DNA from: Betaproteobacteria bacterium
GTDB taxonomy: Bacteria > Pseudomonadota > Gammaproteobacteria > Burkholderiales > SG8-41
Length of the DNA stretch: 28,914 bases
Assembly (NCBI GenBank): GCA_021414185.1
Contig: JAIOOZ010000637.1
Coordinates: forward strand, 1 to 28,914
Direction: 5' to 3'
The notes under the pieces were generated by a model. It searched no databases. It was not told the DNA's origin and saw only the letters and a program-made list of their open reading frames with translations. Below are positions 22,499-28,914 of this stretch, piece after piece. Each line of letters opens with the position of its first letter. Positions within the stretch are counted from its first letter, which is position 1. Made by a program: the position numbers and the translations under genes.

Positions 22499-23370
22499 TC
22501 AATCTTCGGCTACGCGGATATCGTTCACGATCTGCTCGCCCGATCTTCGATGCCGATATCCAGCTCGTAGCGCTCAAGCTTCCAGCCGTTGGTGACCGGC
22601 AGTTCGATGCGGCCCGGCGTCAGCGGCATGAGCCCCAGCTGGTACATGAAACTGACGATGTCCTGCGCATCGGCGGGCAGCGCGACGCTGCGCGGCGGAT
22701 TGTCGATATTGACCGTGGTCTTGCCCCAGTCGAAATCGGCGGCGGCTTTTTCGCTGTTGCCGGAGCGCACGCGCTCGTTCGTAAACCGTTCCGGACGCAG
22801 CCCGCCGGCGGTCAGCCGGCCGTGACTTTCATACGCGATACGCTGGCGGCTGAAGAGCGCGGCGAGCCCGGTGGTTTCGGAGGAACTGGTCAGATGGTAA
22901 CGGTCGCCGCTGAGTTGCCAGCTCTGCGTGGTCTGGCCGACCGCCAATTTGTTGTTGCCTAAATAAAGTACATAGGAGATTTCGCCTTTGCGCGGCAAGC
23001 GCCTGGCGAGCGGCGGCGCGGGTGCGGCGACCGGATTTTTCTCGACGACGGCAGGTGCTGCAGGCGTTTCGGCTGCGGCAGGCTCGGGCGCAGTCTGCGG
23101 CGGCGCGATTGCGGGCGCGAATACCGGTGCATTGGCCGCTTGCATCAATGGTGCGCTGGACTCCCTTACCGGACCGGGCTTGAGTTTTGCCGGCGCGCGC
23201 GGCAATGCTGGCGGCAACGGTTCAGCGGGTTGCAGGCGCGCTTCGAGCACGGGCGGCGGGGCTGCAAAACGCGGCATCTCGAACGGCACGCCATACAGCA
23301 GCCACAGGTGCGCGCACACCGACAGCGCGACGAACCAGCCGAATTTGCGCATGACGCCGGCGCCGGTCAT
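22499..23370 (-). pseudogene. DUF3108-domain protein with Pro/Ala-rich linker, internal 3' deletion and frameshift
   Basis: From the ATG at 23370 (overlapping the upstream stop by ATGA) the frame gives a membrane anchor (FGWFVALSVCAHLWLLYGV), a Pro/Ala-rich linker like that of TonB, and the first part of a DUF3108 domain (GEISYVLYLGNNKLAVGQ to NGWKLERYELDIG). It stops at 22525 with the odd tail DRASRS. In another frame the next codons read EQIVNDIRVAED and then TGA at 22499-22501, which is the normal end of such proteins. About 50 codons between the two parts are missing compared with the intact paralogue next door, and the deletion broke the frame. Similar AGATCG stretches flank the join. 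The 281-residue product may be made but lacks the last strands. Cell-envelope location is inferred. Confidence 0.75.
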
Positions 23371-24071
23371 TTGAACTCGAGCCGCGTTATGATTTGTTCG
23401 AATTTCGTGCCGTCGTTTTCCAGGATCAGCAGCTTGACCGGAAAGAGATTGCGGTCGGCGGCCAGCCAGACTTCGGTGCCGTTCTCGCCGGGGTCGCGGT
23501 GCTTTACGAGGTGCAGGGTATTGAGTTTGCCGAGCGGCGTGTCGAGCGCCGCGTGGTTTGCCAGCTCGTAACGGTAGCGCTCGACCTTCTTGCCGTTGGT
23601 CATCGGAAACTCAAGCAGCTTCGCCTTGTCCGGGGAGAGGAACATGAACTGGTACATCACGCTCAGGCGGTCCTGCATGCCGGTGACCAGCGTCAGGGTT
23701 TCGCTGCGGCCGTCGAAAGTCAGGTGCAGTTCGCGCGCGCGCCAGTCGAAGGCGGCGCTCACGTTCTTGCTGGCGTCGTCGAGGCGGCCGTAGTCGAGCT
23801 TCTCGGGCTGCAGGCCGGCGGCGGTAACGGTGCCTGCGCTCTGCACCCTGATCTTGGTACGCACAAACAATGCGAGCAGCCCCGCGGGATTGCTGTCGCT
23901 TTCGATGTGGTAGCGGTCGCCGTTTTTTTCGTAAGTTTCCTGCGTAGTAGCGACGTGCAGGCCGTCTCTGTAGACATCATAGGTCGCCTTGACCGATTGC
24001 GGCGGCGTTGCGGCGCTCACGGCCGTGACGACGGCAGCAATGGCCAACGCAATGAGGGCGCGCAACATCAT
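23367..24071 (-). CDS. DUF3108 domain-containing exported protein
   Basis: 234 residues with a signal peptide (MMLRALIALAIAAVVTAVSA, residues 1-20). The DUF3108 domain is complete: VKATYDVYRDGLHVATTQETYE, then RYHIESDSNPAGLLALF, YGRLDDASKNVSAAFDW, LSVMYQFMFL, MTNGKKVERYRYE and the end GTKFEQIITRLEFK. Such proteins are periplasmic, of unknown biochemistry. The ATG overlaps the purN stop by 4 nt, and its stop overlaps the next DUF3108 start, so translation is coupled along the purM-purN-DUF3108 operon. This intact copy shows what the shortened neighbour has lost. Confidence 0.92.
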   Translation of the reverse strand: MMLRALIALAIAAVVTAVSAATPPQSVKATYDVYRDGLHVATTQETYEKNGDRYHIESDSNPAGLLALFVRTKIRVQSAGTVTAAGLQPEKLDYGRLDDASKNVSAAFDWRARELHLTFDGRSETLTLVTGMQDRLSVMYQFMFLSPDKAKLLEFPMTNGKKVERYRYELANHAALDTPLGKLNTLHLVKHRDPGENGTEVWLAADRNLFPVKLLILENDGTKFEQIITRLEFK

Positions 24072-24709
24072 GAATCGAATGTCGGCGAGACGAGCGCGCT
24101 GCCAGCGCCGCGCGCCGCTATGATCGTGACGGTGCCTTGAGGCGTAATTTTGAGACGCCCGTCGCAGAACCAGCGCAGCGCCTGCGAATAGATGCGGTGT
24201 TCCTCGGCGAGCACGCGCGCCGCCAGCGTGTCTTCGCTGTCGCTTTCCAGTACCGGTATTGCAGCCTGGATGATGATCGGCCCGTGGTCGAGTTCGGGCG
24301 TCACGAAATGCACCGTGCAGCCGTGGACTTTGACGCCCGCCTCGAGCGCGCGGCGGTGGGTGTCTAGCCCGGTGAACGAAGGCAGCAGCGACGGGTGGAT
24401 ATTGATGAGCCGGCCGCGATAACGGTTTACGAAATCACCGGTCAGGATGCGCATAAAGCCGGCCAGCACGACGAGGTCCGGTTTGAAGGCGTCGATTTCA
24501 GTCGAGAGCGCTGTGTCGAACGCGGCGCGATTGGCATGCGCGCGATGATCGACGACGCGTGTTGCAATGCCGTGTTTTTGCGCGGTTGCCAATCCCCCGG
24601 CTTTGGGGTCATTGCTGATCACCGCGGCGACCGTCAGCGGCAGCCGCGCTTCGAGGATCGCCTGCATATTGCTGCCGCGCCCCGAGATCAGGATGACGAT
24701 GTTCTTCAT
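24068..24709 (-). CDS. purN: Phosphoribosylglycinamide formyltransferase (GAR transformylase)
   Basis: 213 residues, the normal size. ISGRGSNMQAIL near the N-terminus binds the phosphate. Catalytic residues are visible as INIHPSLLPSF (Asn103, His105) and ELDHGPI (Asp141), and LAGFMRIL lies beside the folate pocket. It transfers a formyl group from 10-formyl-tetrahydrofolate to GAR, the third step of purine synthesis, in the cytoplasm. The start overlaps the purM stop by 4 nt (ATGA), so the two consecutive-pathway enzymes are translationally coupled. Confidence 0.97.
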   Translation of the reverse strand: MKNIVILISGRGSNMQAILEARLPLTVAAVISNDPKAGGLATAQKHGIATRVVDHRAHANRAAFDTALSTEIDAFKPDLVVLAGFMRILTGDFVNRYRGRLINIHPSLLPSFTGLDTHRRALEAGVKVHGCTVHFVTPELDHGPIIIQAAIPVLESDSEDTLAARVLAEEHRIYSQALRWFCDGRLKITPQGTVTIIAARGAGSALVSPTFDS

Positions 24710-25809
24710 GTGACGATGGTTTGCGCCTCGTTTTTCGCGCGTGCGTCTATGCTGCCTATGCGGTATACGGTTTCACCTGCCGCGCTCAGCAATATGGTCG
24801 CCGCGTCAGCATCCTGCGCGGCGACGATGACCGCCATGCCGATGCCGCAATTGAACACGCGCAGCATTTCCGCGCCGTCCACGTTGCCTTCGCGCTGCAG
24901 CCATGCGAAGAACGGCGACTGCGGCCAGTTCGCGCGCGTCAGCCGCGCCGTGAGGTGCTCGGGCAATATGCGCGGCACGTTGTCGACGATGCCGCCGCCC
25001 GTAATGTGCGCCATGCCTTTGACCGGCAGTTTTGCCATCAGTTGCAGCAGTGGTTTCACGTAGATGCGTGTCGGCGCCAGTATCAGATCGCTTAACGCTT
25101 TGCCGTCGAGTTGCGTGGACAGATCGATCTTGTTTTGCGCAACGATGCGGCGGATCAGCGAATAGCCGTTGGAATGCGCGCCGCTCGAAGCGAGCCCCAG
25201 CACGGCGTCGCCGGCCTGGATGGTTTTGCCGTCGATGATTTTACTTTTCTCGACCACGCCCACCGCGAAGCCGGCGAGATCGTATTCGCCGGCCGGGTAC
25301 ATGCCGGGCATCTCCGCGGTCTCGCCGCCGATAAGCGCGCAACCTGCTTGTCCGCAGCCTGCCGCTATGCCCTTGACGACGTCGGTGGCGGTCGCCACAT
25401 CGAGCTTGCCGCACGCGAAATAATCGAGGAAGAACAGCGGCTCGGCGCCCTGCACGAGGATATCGTTGACGCTCATCGCCACCAGATCGATGCCTATGGT
25501 GTCGTGGCGGTTGAGTTCGAACGCGAGTTTCAGCTTGGTGCCGACGCCGTCGGTGCCCGATACCAATACTGGCTCGCGATACTTCGCGGGAATGCCGCAC
25601 AGGGCGCCGAAGCCGCCGATGCCGGCGAGCACTTCCGGCCGCATCGTTTTCCTGGCGTGCGGCTTGATGTTCTCGACGAGCTGATCGCCGGCGTCCATGT
25701 CGACGCCGGCATCGCGGTAAGTGAGAGATTTGGCTGGATCGGGTGTGGTCAAGATGCGCTCTCGCGGGTCGTAAACAGCGGATGGGTCGGGTAAGATAGC
25801 GCTTTCCAT
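24706..25809 (-). CDS. purM: Phosphoribosylformylglycinamidine cyclo-ligase (AIR synthetase)
   Basis: 367 residues from the ATG at 25809. The PurM core begins at SLTYRDAGVDMDAGDQLVENIKP and contains GGFGALC, VSGTDGVGTKLKLA, DLVAMSVNDI, GGETAEMPGMY, SSGAHSNGYSLIRR and HITGGGIVDNVPR. It makes AIR from FGAM with ATP in the cytoplasm. Start choice is unsure: 25809 gives about 25 unusual residues before the core, while a TTG at 25752 (GAGAG 6 nt before it) would give the common length of about 350. The longer open frame to 25926 runs through a tandem repeat and is unlikely to be translated. First gene of a coupled minus-strand operon, divergent from hda. Confidence 0.95.
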   Translation of the reverse strand: MESAILPDPSAVYDPRERILTTPDPAKSLTYRDAGVDMDAGDQLVENIKPHARKTMRPEVLAGIGGFGALCGIPAKYREPVLVSGTDGVGTKLKLAFELNRHDTIGIDLVAMSVNDILVQGAEPLFFLDYFACGKLDVATATDVVKGIAAGCGQAGCALIGGETAEMPGMYPAGEYDLAGFAVGVVEKSKIIDGKTIQAGDAVLGLASSGAHSNGYSLIRRIVAQNKIDLSTQLDGKALSDLILAPTRIYVKPLLQLMAKLPVKGMAHITGGGIVDNVPRILPEHLTARLTRANWPQSPFFAWLQREGNVDGAEMLRVFNCGIGMAVIVAAQDADAATILLSAAGETVYRIGSIDARAKNEAQTIVT

Positions 25810-25862
25810 GACGTTGTATGTCATGTATGTCATTGTTGCCATGACGTTGTATGTCATTGTTG
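25806..25862. repeat. Direct repeat in the purM-hda intergenic/leader region
   Basis: The unit CATGACGTTGTATGTCAT plus TGTTGC occurs twice, at 25807-25838 and 25840-25862. The first copy carries an extra 9-nt GTATGTCAT duplication (25816-25824 and 25825-25833). Each unit contains a partial dyad ATGAC-N7-GTCAT. The repeats cover the purM start at 25809 and lie 56 nt from the hda start. A repeated operator or simple slippage are both possible. Confidence 0.55.
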
Positions 25863-25917
25863 CGCCCCGAATTTTACCCGAAATGACCCCATACCGCTCT
25901 GTTGCAATGCGCCGCGC

Positions 25918-26589
25918 ATGAAGCAACTCGCGCTCGATATCGCGCAGGCGCCGGCGCCGGCACTGGACAACTTCGTGCCCGGCCGCAACGCCGAAGTCGT
26001 GGTCGCGCTGTATTCAATGGCGAACGCGGCGAGCGGTGAGCGTTTCATTTATCTGTGGGGCGCTCCCGGCAGTGGCCGCAGCCATCTGTTGCAGGCGGTG
26101 GTGGACGCCGCGCGCGCCGATGGCAGGCAGGCGCAGATGTTCGATTCCGGCGCGACGAAGTTCGGTGCCCCAGATGACGCGCTGTGCGCGGTCGACGACG
26201 TGCACCTGTTGAACGAAGAGGCGCAGATCGCCGTATTCAATCTGCACAATCGCATCAAGGCCGGCAACGGCACTCTGCTCGCCAGCGGCAATGCGCCGCC
26301 GGCGCAACTCAAGTTGCGCGCGGACCTTGTGACACGTCTGGGAGCGGGGCTTGTCTACCAGGTGCACGGACTGAATGAAGAAGAAAAAGTCGCCGCGTTA
26401 AAACGCCATGCGCAGGCGCGCGGGTTCCAGTTATCGCAGGAAGTCATCGCGTACCTGTTGCGCCACGCGCAGCGCGACCTGCCGTCGCTGCTTGCCTTGC
26501 TCGACGCGCTCGACCGTTATTCGCTCGCCAACCGGCGCGCCATTACGCTGCCGCTGCTGCGGGAGTTGCTCGATGCCACCGCAAAATAA
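25918..26589 (+). CDS. hda: DnaA regulatory inactivator Hda
   Basis: 223 residues, the usual Hda size: a DnaA-like AAA+ ATPase without the DNA-binding domain. The N-terminal MKQLALDI is the sliding-clamp binding motif. LWGAPGSGRSHLL (47-58) is the Walker A region, in which Arg replaces the usual Lys, as is common in Hda. CAVDDVHLLN is Walker B, and GLNEEEKVAALKRHAQARGF starts the lid domain. Bound to the DNA clamp it stimulates ATP hydrolysis by DnaA and prevents over-initiation. The start is an ATG close to the divergent purM. Confidence 0.94.
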   Translation: MKQLALDIAQAPAPALDNFVPGRNAEVVVALYSMANAASGERFIYLWGAPGSGRSHLLQAVVDAARADGRQAQMFDSGATKFGAPDDALCAVDDVHLLNEEAQIAVFNLHNRIKAGNGTLLASGNAPPAQLKLRADLVTRLGAGLVYQVHGLNEEEKVAALKRHAQARGFQLSQEVIAYLLRHAQRDLPSLLALLDALDRYSLANRRAITLPLLRELLDATAK

Positions 26590-26596
26590 GTTGAAA

Positions 26597-26698
26597 CCGC
26601 CGATAAACGCCGATGAACGCAGATAGAATCAAACACCTTGGCATAGGCGAGTTGGCGATTCCGGAATTTGATCGGCGTTAATCGGCGTTCATCGGCGG
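26597..26698. repeat. Inverted repeat with 10-nt periodic arms (CGATxAACGC units)
   Basis: Arms 26597-26624 and 26671-26698 match at 25 of 28 positions in inverted orientation, and each is built from 10-nt CGATnAACGC units. It lies between hda and the HAD phosphatase gene and could act as a hairpin in the read-through mRNA. The layout parallels the 22379-22483 element, though the sequence is different. Confidence 0.7.
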
Positions 26699-26739
26699 CT
26701 GACTTTGATTTACAGATTTTATTTGATGGAGAGTGCCAG

Positions 26740-27396
26740 TTGAACCTCGCGCTATTCGATCTCGACAACACCCTGCTGACCGGCGACAGCGACTTTGAGT
26801 GGGCGCAGTTCCTGATCGAGAAGGGCGTGCTCGACCGCGAGGTGTACGAGGCGCGCAACAATGCGTTTTACGAGCAGTACAAGGACGGCACGCTCGATAT
26901 TCACCAGTTTCTCGACTTTCAGTTGAAGCCGCTGGCGCGCCACCCGCGCAAAGTGCTCGACGAATGGCACCGCGAATTCATGCGCGTGAAAATCCTGCCC
27001 ATCATGCGGCCGCGCGGGCGTGAATTGATCGAGAGCCATCGCGCCGACCTGTGCGCCATCGTTACTGCGACCAACAGCTTTGTGACAGCGCCGATTGCGC
27101 GCGAATTCGGCATCGAACACCTGATCGCGACCGAGCCCGCGCACGTCGATGGCGAATTCACCGGCGAAGTGACCGGCACGCCGTGCTTTCGCGAAGGCAA
27201 GGTGACGCAGCTCGAACAGTGGCTGGCCGGCCGCGGGCAAAAGTTGTCATCGTTCGCGCAAAGCAGTTTTTACAGCGACTCGCTGAACGACCTGCCGCTG
27301 CTCAAGTGCGTCACGCGCCCGGTGGCGGTCGACCCGGACGACACGCTGCGGGCGCACGCCGCGAAACACGGCTGGCAGATACTCAGTCTGGCCTGA
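26740..27396 (+). CDS. HAD-IB family phosphatase (SerB-like)
   Basis: 218 residues from a TTG at 26740 with GGAG 8 nt upstream; the longer frame reads through the inverted repeat. Motif I is FDLDNTLL (Asp7, Asp9), motif II VTATNS, the motif III Lys is in REGKVTQL, and motif IV is YSDSLNDLPLL. A helical cap (residues 20-90) between motifs I and II is the IB type. It would hydrolyse a phosphomonoester; the family includes phosphoserine phosphatase and others, and genes next to hda in betaproteobacteria are often annotated this way. The substrate is not clear from the sequence. The stop is immediately followed by the ATG of the transporter permease. Confidence 0.92.
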   Translation: MNLALFDLDNTLLTGDSDFEWAQFLIEKGVLDREVYEARNNAFYEQYKDGTLDIHQFLDFQLKPLARHPRKVLDEWHREFMRVKILPIMRPRGRELIESHRADLCAIVTATNSFVTAPIAREFGIEHLIATEPAHVDGEFTGEVTGTPCFREGKVTQLEQWLAGRGQKLSSFAQSSFYSDSLNDLPLLKCVTRPVAVDPDDTLRAHAAKHGWQILSLA

Positions 27397-28362
27397 ATGA
27401 CGCGCGCGCCGCTGATTGTCGTGCTGGCGCTGGTCGCCGCCGGCAGCCTGTTCATCGCGCTGCTGTTCGGCACTTTTCCGATTTCTCCGTTGCAGGTGTT
27501 CGACAGCATCTTCCTGCCGACGCCCGGCATCGTTGACGATGTGATCTGGAAACTGCGCCTGCCGCGCGTGCTTGCCGCGTTTGCGTGCGGCGGATTGCTC
27601 GCGACCTCGGGCGTGCTGCTGCAGGTCCTGCTCAGGAATCCGCTGGCTGACCCTTACATACTCGGCATTTCGGGCGGGACGGCTCTCGGCGCGCTGACTG
27701 CGGTGCTGCTCGGCGCCGGCGTCGCCGGCAGCAATCTCGCCGCGCTGGCTGGCGCGCTGGGCGCCATCGCGATCGTGTTCGGGTTGTCGTTTCGCGCCGG
27801 CGACTGGAATTTGCACCGCTTGTTGCTGACGGGCGTCGTGCTGTCGGCGGGATTCACTGCGCTGATTAGTCTATTGCTGACGCTTGCGCCGCAGGCGCAA
27901 TTGCGCGGCATGCTGTTCTGGTTGATGGGGGATTTGTCTCACGCTGATGCGAGCGGCGGCGCCTGGTTCGTTTTGACGCTGGTAGTGCTGGTATTCACAT
28001 TGAAATCGCGCAGTCTCAACGCTCTCGCGCTCGGCGCATTGAAAGCGCGGGCTCTCGGCGTCGCGGTGGGCGGCCTGCAGTCGGCGATCTATTTCGGCGC
28101 CGCGGTGGCGACGGTCGCGGCGGTGCTGCTCGGCGGCAGCATAGGCTTCGTCGGCATCATGGTGCCGCATGCATTGCGCCTGGCCGGCGTCAACGATCAT
28201 CGCTGGCTGCTGCCGGCTTCGGCACTGGTGGGCGGCAGCTTCGTGGCGCTCGCCGACACTTTTGCGCGCACGGTGTGGGCGCCGCAGCAGTTGCCGGTCG
28301 GCGTATTCACTGCATTGCTGGGGGTGCCCGTGCTGCTCATCCTGCTGTCGCGGCGGCCATGA
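27397..28362 (+). CDS. FecCD/BtuC-family ABC transporter permease
   Basis: 321 residues with about nine to ten membrane helices. LRLPRVLAAFACGGLLATSGVLLQVLLRNPLADPYILGISGG is the hallmark start of this family, and GFVGIMVPHALRLAGVNDHR with PVGVFTALLGVPVLLILL is its usual end. It forms the inner-membrane channel for vitamin B12, ferric siderophore or haem. The ATG abuts the HAD gene stop with no gap, so translation is coupled. No substrate-binding protein is in view; it probably lies past the window edge. Confidence 0.94.
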   Translation: MTRAPLIVVLALVAAGSLFIALLFGTFPISPLQVFDSIFLPTPGIVDDVIWKLRLPRVLAAFACGGLLATSGVLLQVLLRNPLADPYILGISGGTALGALTAVLLGAGVAGSNLAALAGALGAIAIVFGLSFRAGDWNLHRLLLTGVVLSAGFTALISLLLTLAPQAQLRGMLFWLMGDLSHADASGGAWFVLTLVVLVFTLKSRSLNALALGALKARALGVAVGGLQSAIYFGAAVATVAAVLLGGSIGFVGIMVPHALRLAGVNDHRWLLPASALVGGSFVALADTFARTVWAPQQLPVGVFTALLGVPVLLILLSRRP

Positions 28363-28914
28363 ACCTGCGCGCAGACCAGCTCACTATTGCGGTCGGCACG
28401 CGGGTGCTGTGCCGCGATCTCGCGTTGGAGATGGTGCCCGGCGAATTGTGGGGCGTGCTGGGCTGCAACGGCAGCGGCAAAACCACGCTGTTGCATGCGC
28501 TGGCCGGGCTCGCGCCGCCTGCATCCGGCAATATCGCCATCGAGGGCAGGGCGCTGGCGGATTATTCGCGGCGCGAACTCGGCCGCGCGCTCGGCATCCT
28601 CCTCCAGCGCGAAGACCAGGAATTCTGGGGCACGGTGCGCGACTACGTGATGCTCGGCCGCTACCCGCACGCGCGCGCGCTGTTCGGCTGGCATGCGGAC
28701 GACGAAGCCGCGGTGGAGCGCGCGCTGGCGGCGTTCGATCTCACGGCGCTGGCGGAACAAACGTACGGAACCTTGTCGGGCGGCGAGCGCCAGCGCGCGC
28801 GGCTCGCGCAACTGTGGGCGCAGGCGCCGCGAATCATGCTGCTGGACGAGCCGCTGCAACACCTCGATCTGCGCCACCAACTGCAAGCGCTGCAATTGTT
28901 GCGTAAAGCAACGC
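28359..28914 (+). CDS. ABC transporter ATP-binding protein (BtuD/FecE type), cut by window end
   Basis: Partial, about 185 residues before the window ends. The ATG overlaps the permease stop by 4 nt (ATGA). Walker A is GCNGSGKTT (residues 36-44), the Q-loop lies in LLQREDQEFWGTV, the signature is LSGGERQRARLA and Walker B is IMLLDEP, followed by LQHLDLRHQ. It is the energising subunit for the adjacent FecCD-type permease. Cys in the Walker A loop replaces the more usual Pro or Arg, which is tolerated. The D- and H-loop region is at the very end or missing. Confidence 0.94.
   Translation, partial: MNLRADQLTIAVGTRVLCRDLALEMVPGELWGVLGCNGSGKTTLLHALAGLAPPASGNIAIEGRALADYSRRELGRALGILLQREDQEFWGTVRDYVMLGRYPHARALFGWHADDEAAVERALAAFDLTALAEQTYGTLSGGERQRARLAQLWAQAPRIMLLDEPLQHLDLRHQLQALQLLRKAT

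Noticed and set aside
25810..25926. purM start at the far upstream codon (406 residues)
   Set aside because: The added residues come from the tandem repeat (MTYNVMATMTYMTYNVM) and overlap the hda start; no family similarity.

Overview
The window looks like a chromosomal piece of a GC-rich betaproteobacterium, probably of the Burkholderiales type. The evidence is a large set of Bug/TctC-type periplasmic solute-binding proteins, a betaproteobacterial-style fatty acid desaturase with a long C-terminal extension, an rpmB-rpmG pair, paired DUF3108 genes next to purN-purM, and hda. No rRNA, tRNA or CRISPR array was seen. The sequence falls into two unlike halves that meet near 17150.

Left half (1-17150), accessory and catabolic in character. 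It holds seven complete or nearly complete Bug genes and one decayed Bug remnant, each next to a different enzyme or protein: a CapA-type metallophosphatase with Bug (minus strand), a tandem Bug pair facing an MmgE/PrpD dehydratase-family gene, a UGSC selenoprotein operon with Bug, two separate Bug plus TauD/TfdA dioxygenase pairs, and a last Bug whose 3' end is cut. No TctA/TctB membrane partners are in the window. A truncated CIA30-like gene, a Cys-containing membrane protein and a small secreted protein of unknown function are also present.

The main discovery is at 8846-9379. What reads as two ORFs is one gene with an in-frame UGA in the motif Asp-Sec-Gly-Ser-Cys-x-x-Cys (UGSC family). The UGA is followed 11 nt later by a perfect 8-bp hairpin whose loop starts A-G and whose apex (TGC-AGTCT-GCA) resembles the E. 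coli fdhF SECIS. It is co-directional with a 347-aa partner gene and a Bug gene, and divergent from mmgE/prpD. Three direct copies of a promoter-leader module (TTGACC, 17 nt, TATAGT or TAGAGT, then a conserved 19-nt leader box) stand before the selenoprotein operon, the first Bug-TauD pair and the second Bug-TauD pair. They suggest coordinated expression and possibly cassette-like shuffling.

Right half (17150-28914), housekeeping. It contains rpmB (start codon missing at the junction), rpmG, a bidirectional terminator, a desaturase, an MscS-type channel, a single-HKD phospholipase-D-like nuclease, an RsmB-type rRNA methyltransferase, a tightly coupled purM-purN-DUF3108-DUF3108 minus-strand operon (the last DUF3108 gene has an internal deletion and frameshift), then hda, a HAD-IB phosphatase and a BtuC/BtuD-type ABC transporter running off the end. 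The boundary truncates both the last Bug gene and rpmB, so it is either a real recombination junction or an assembly chimera.
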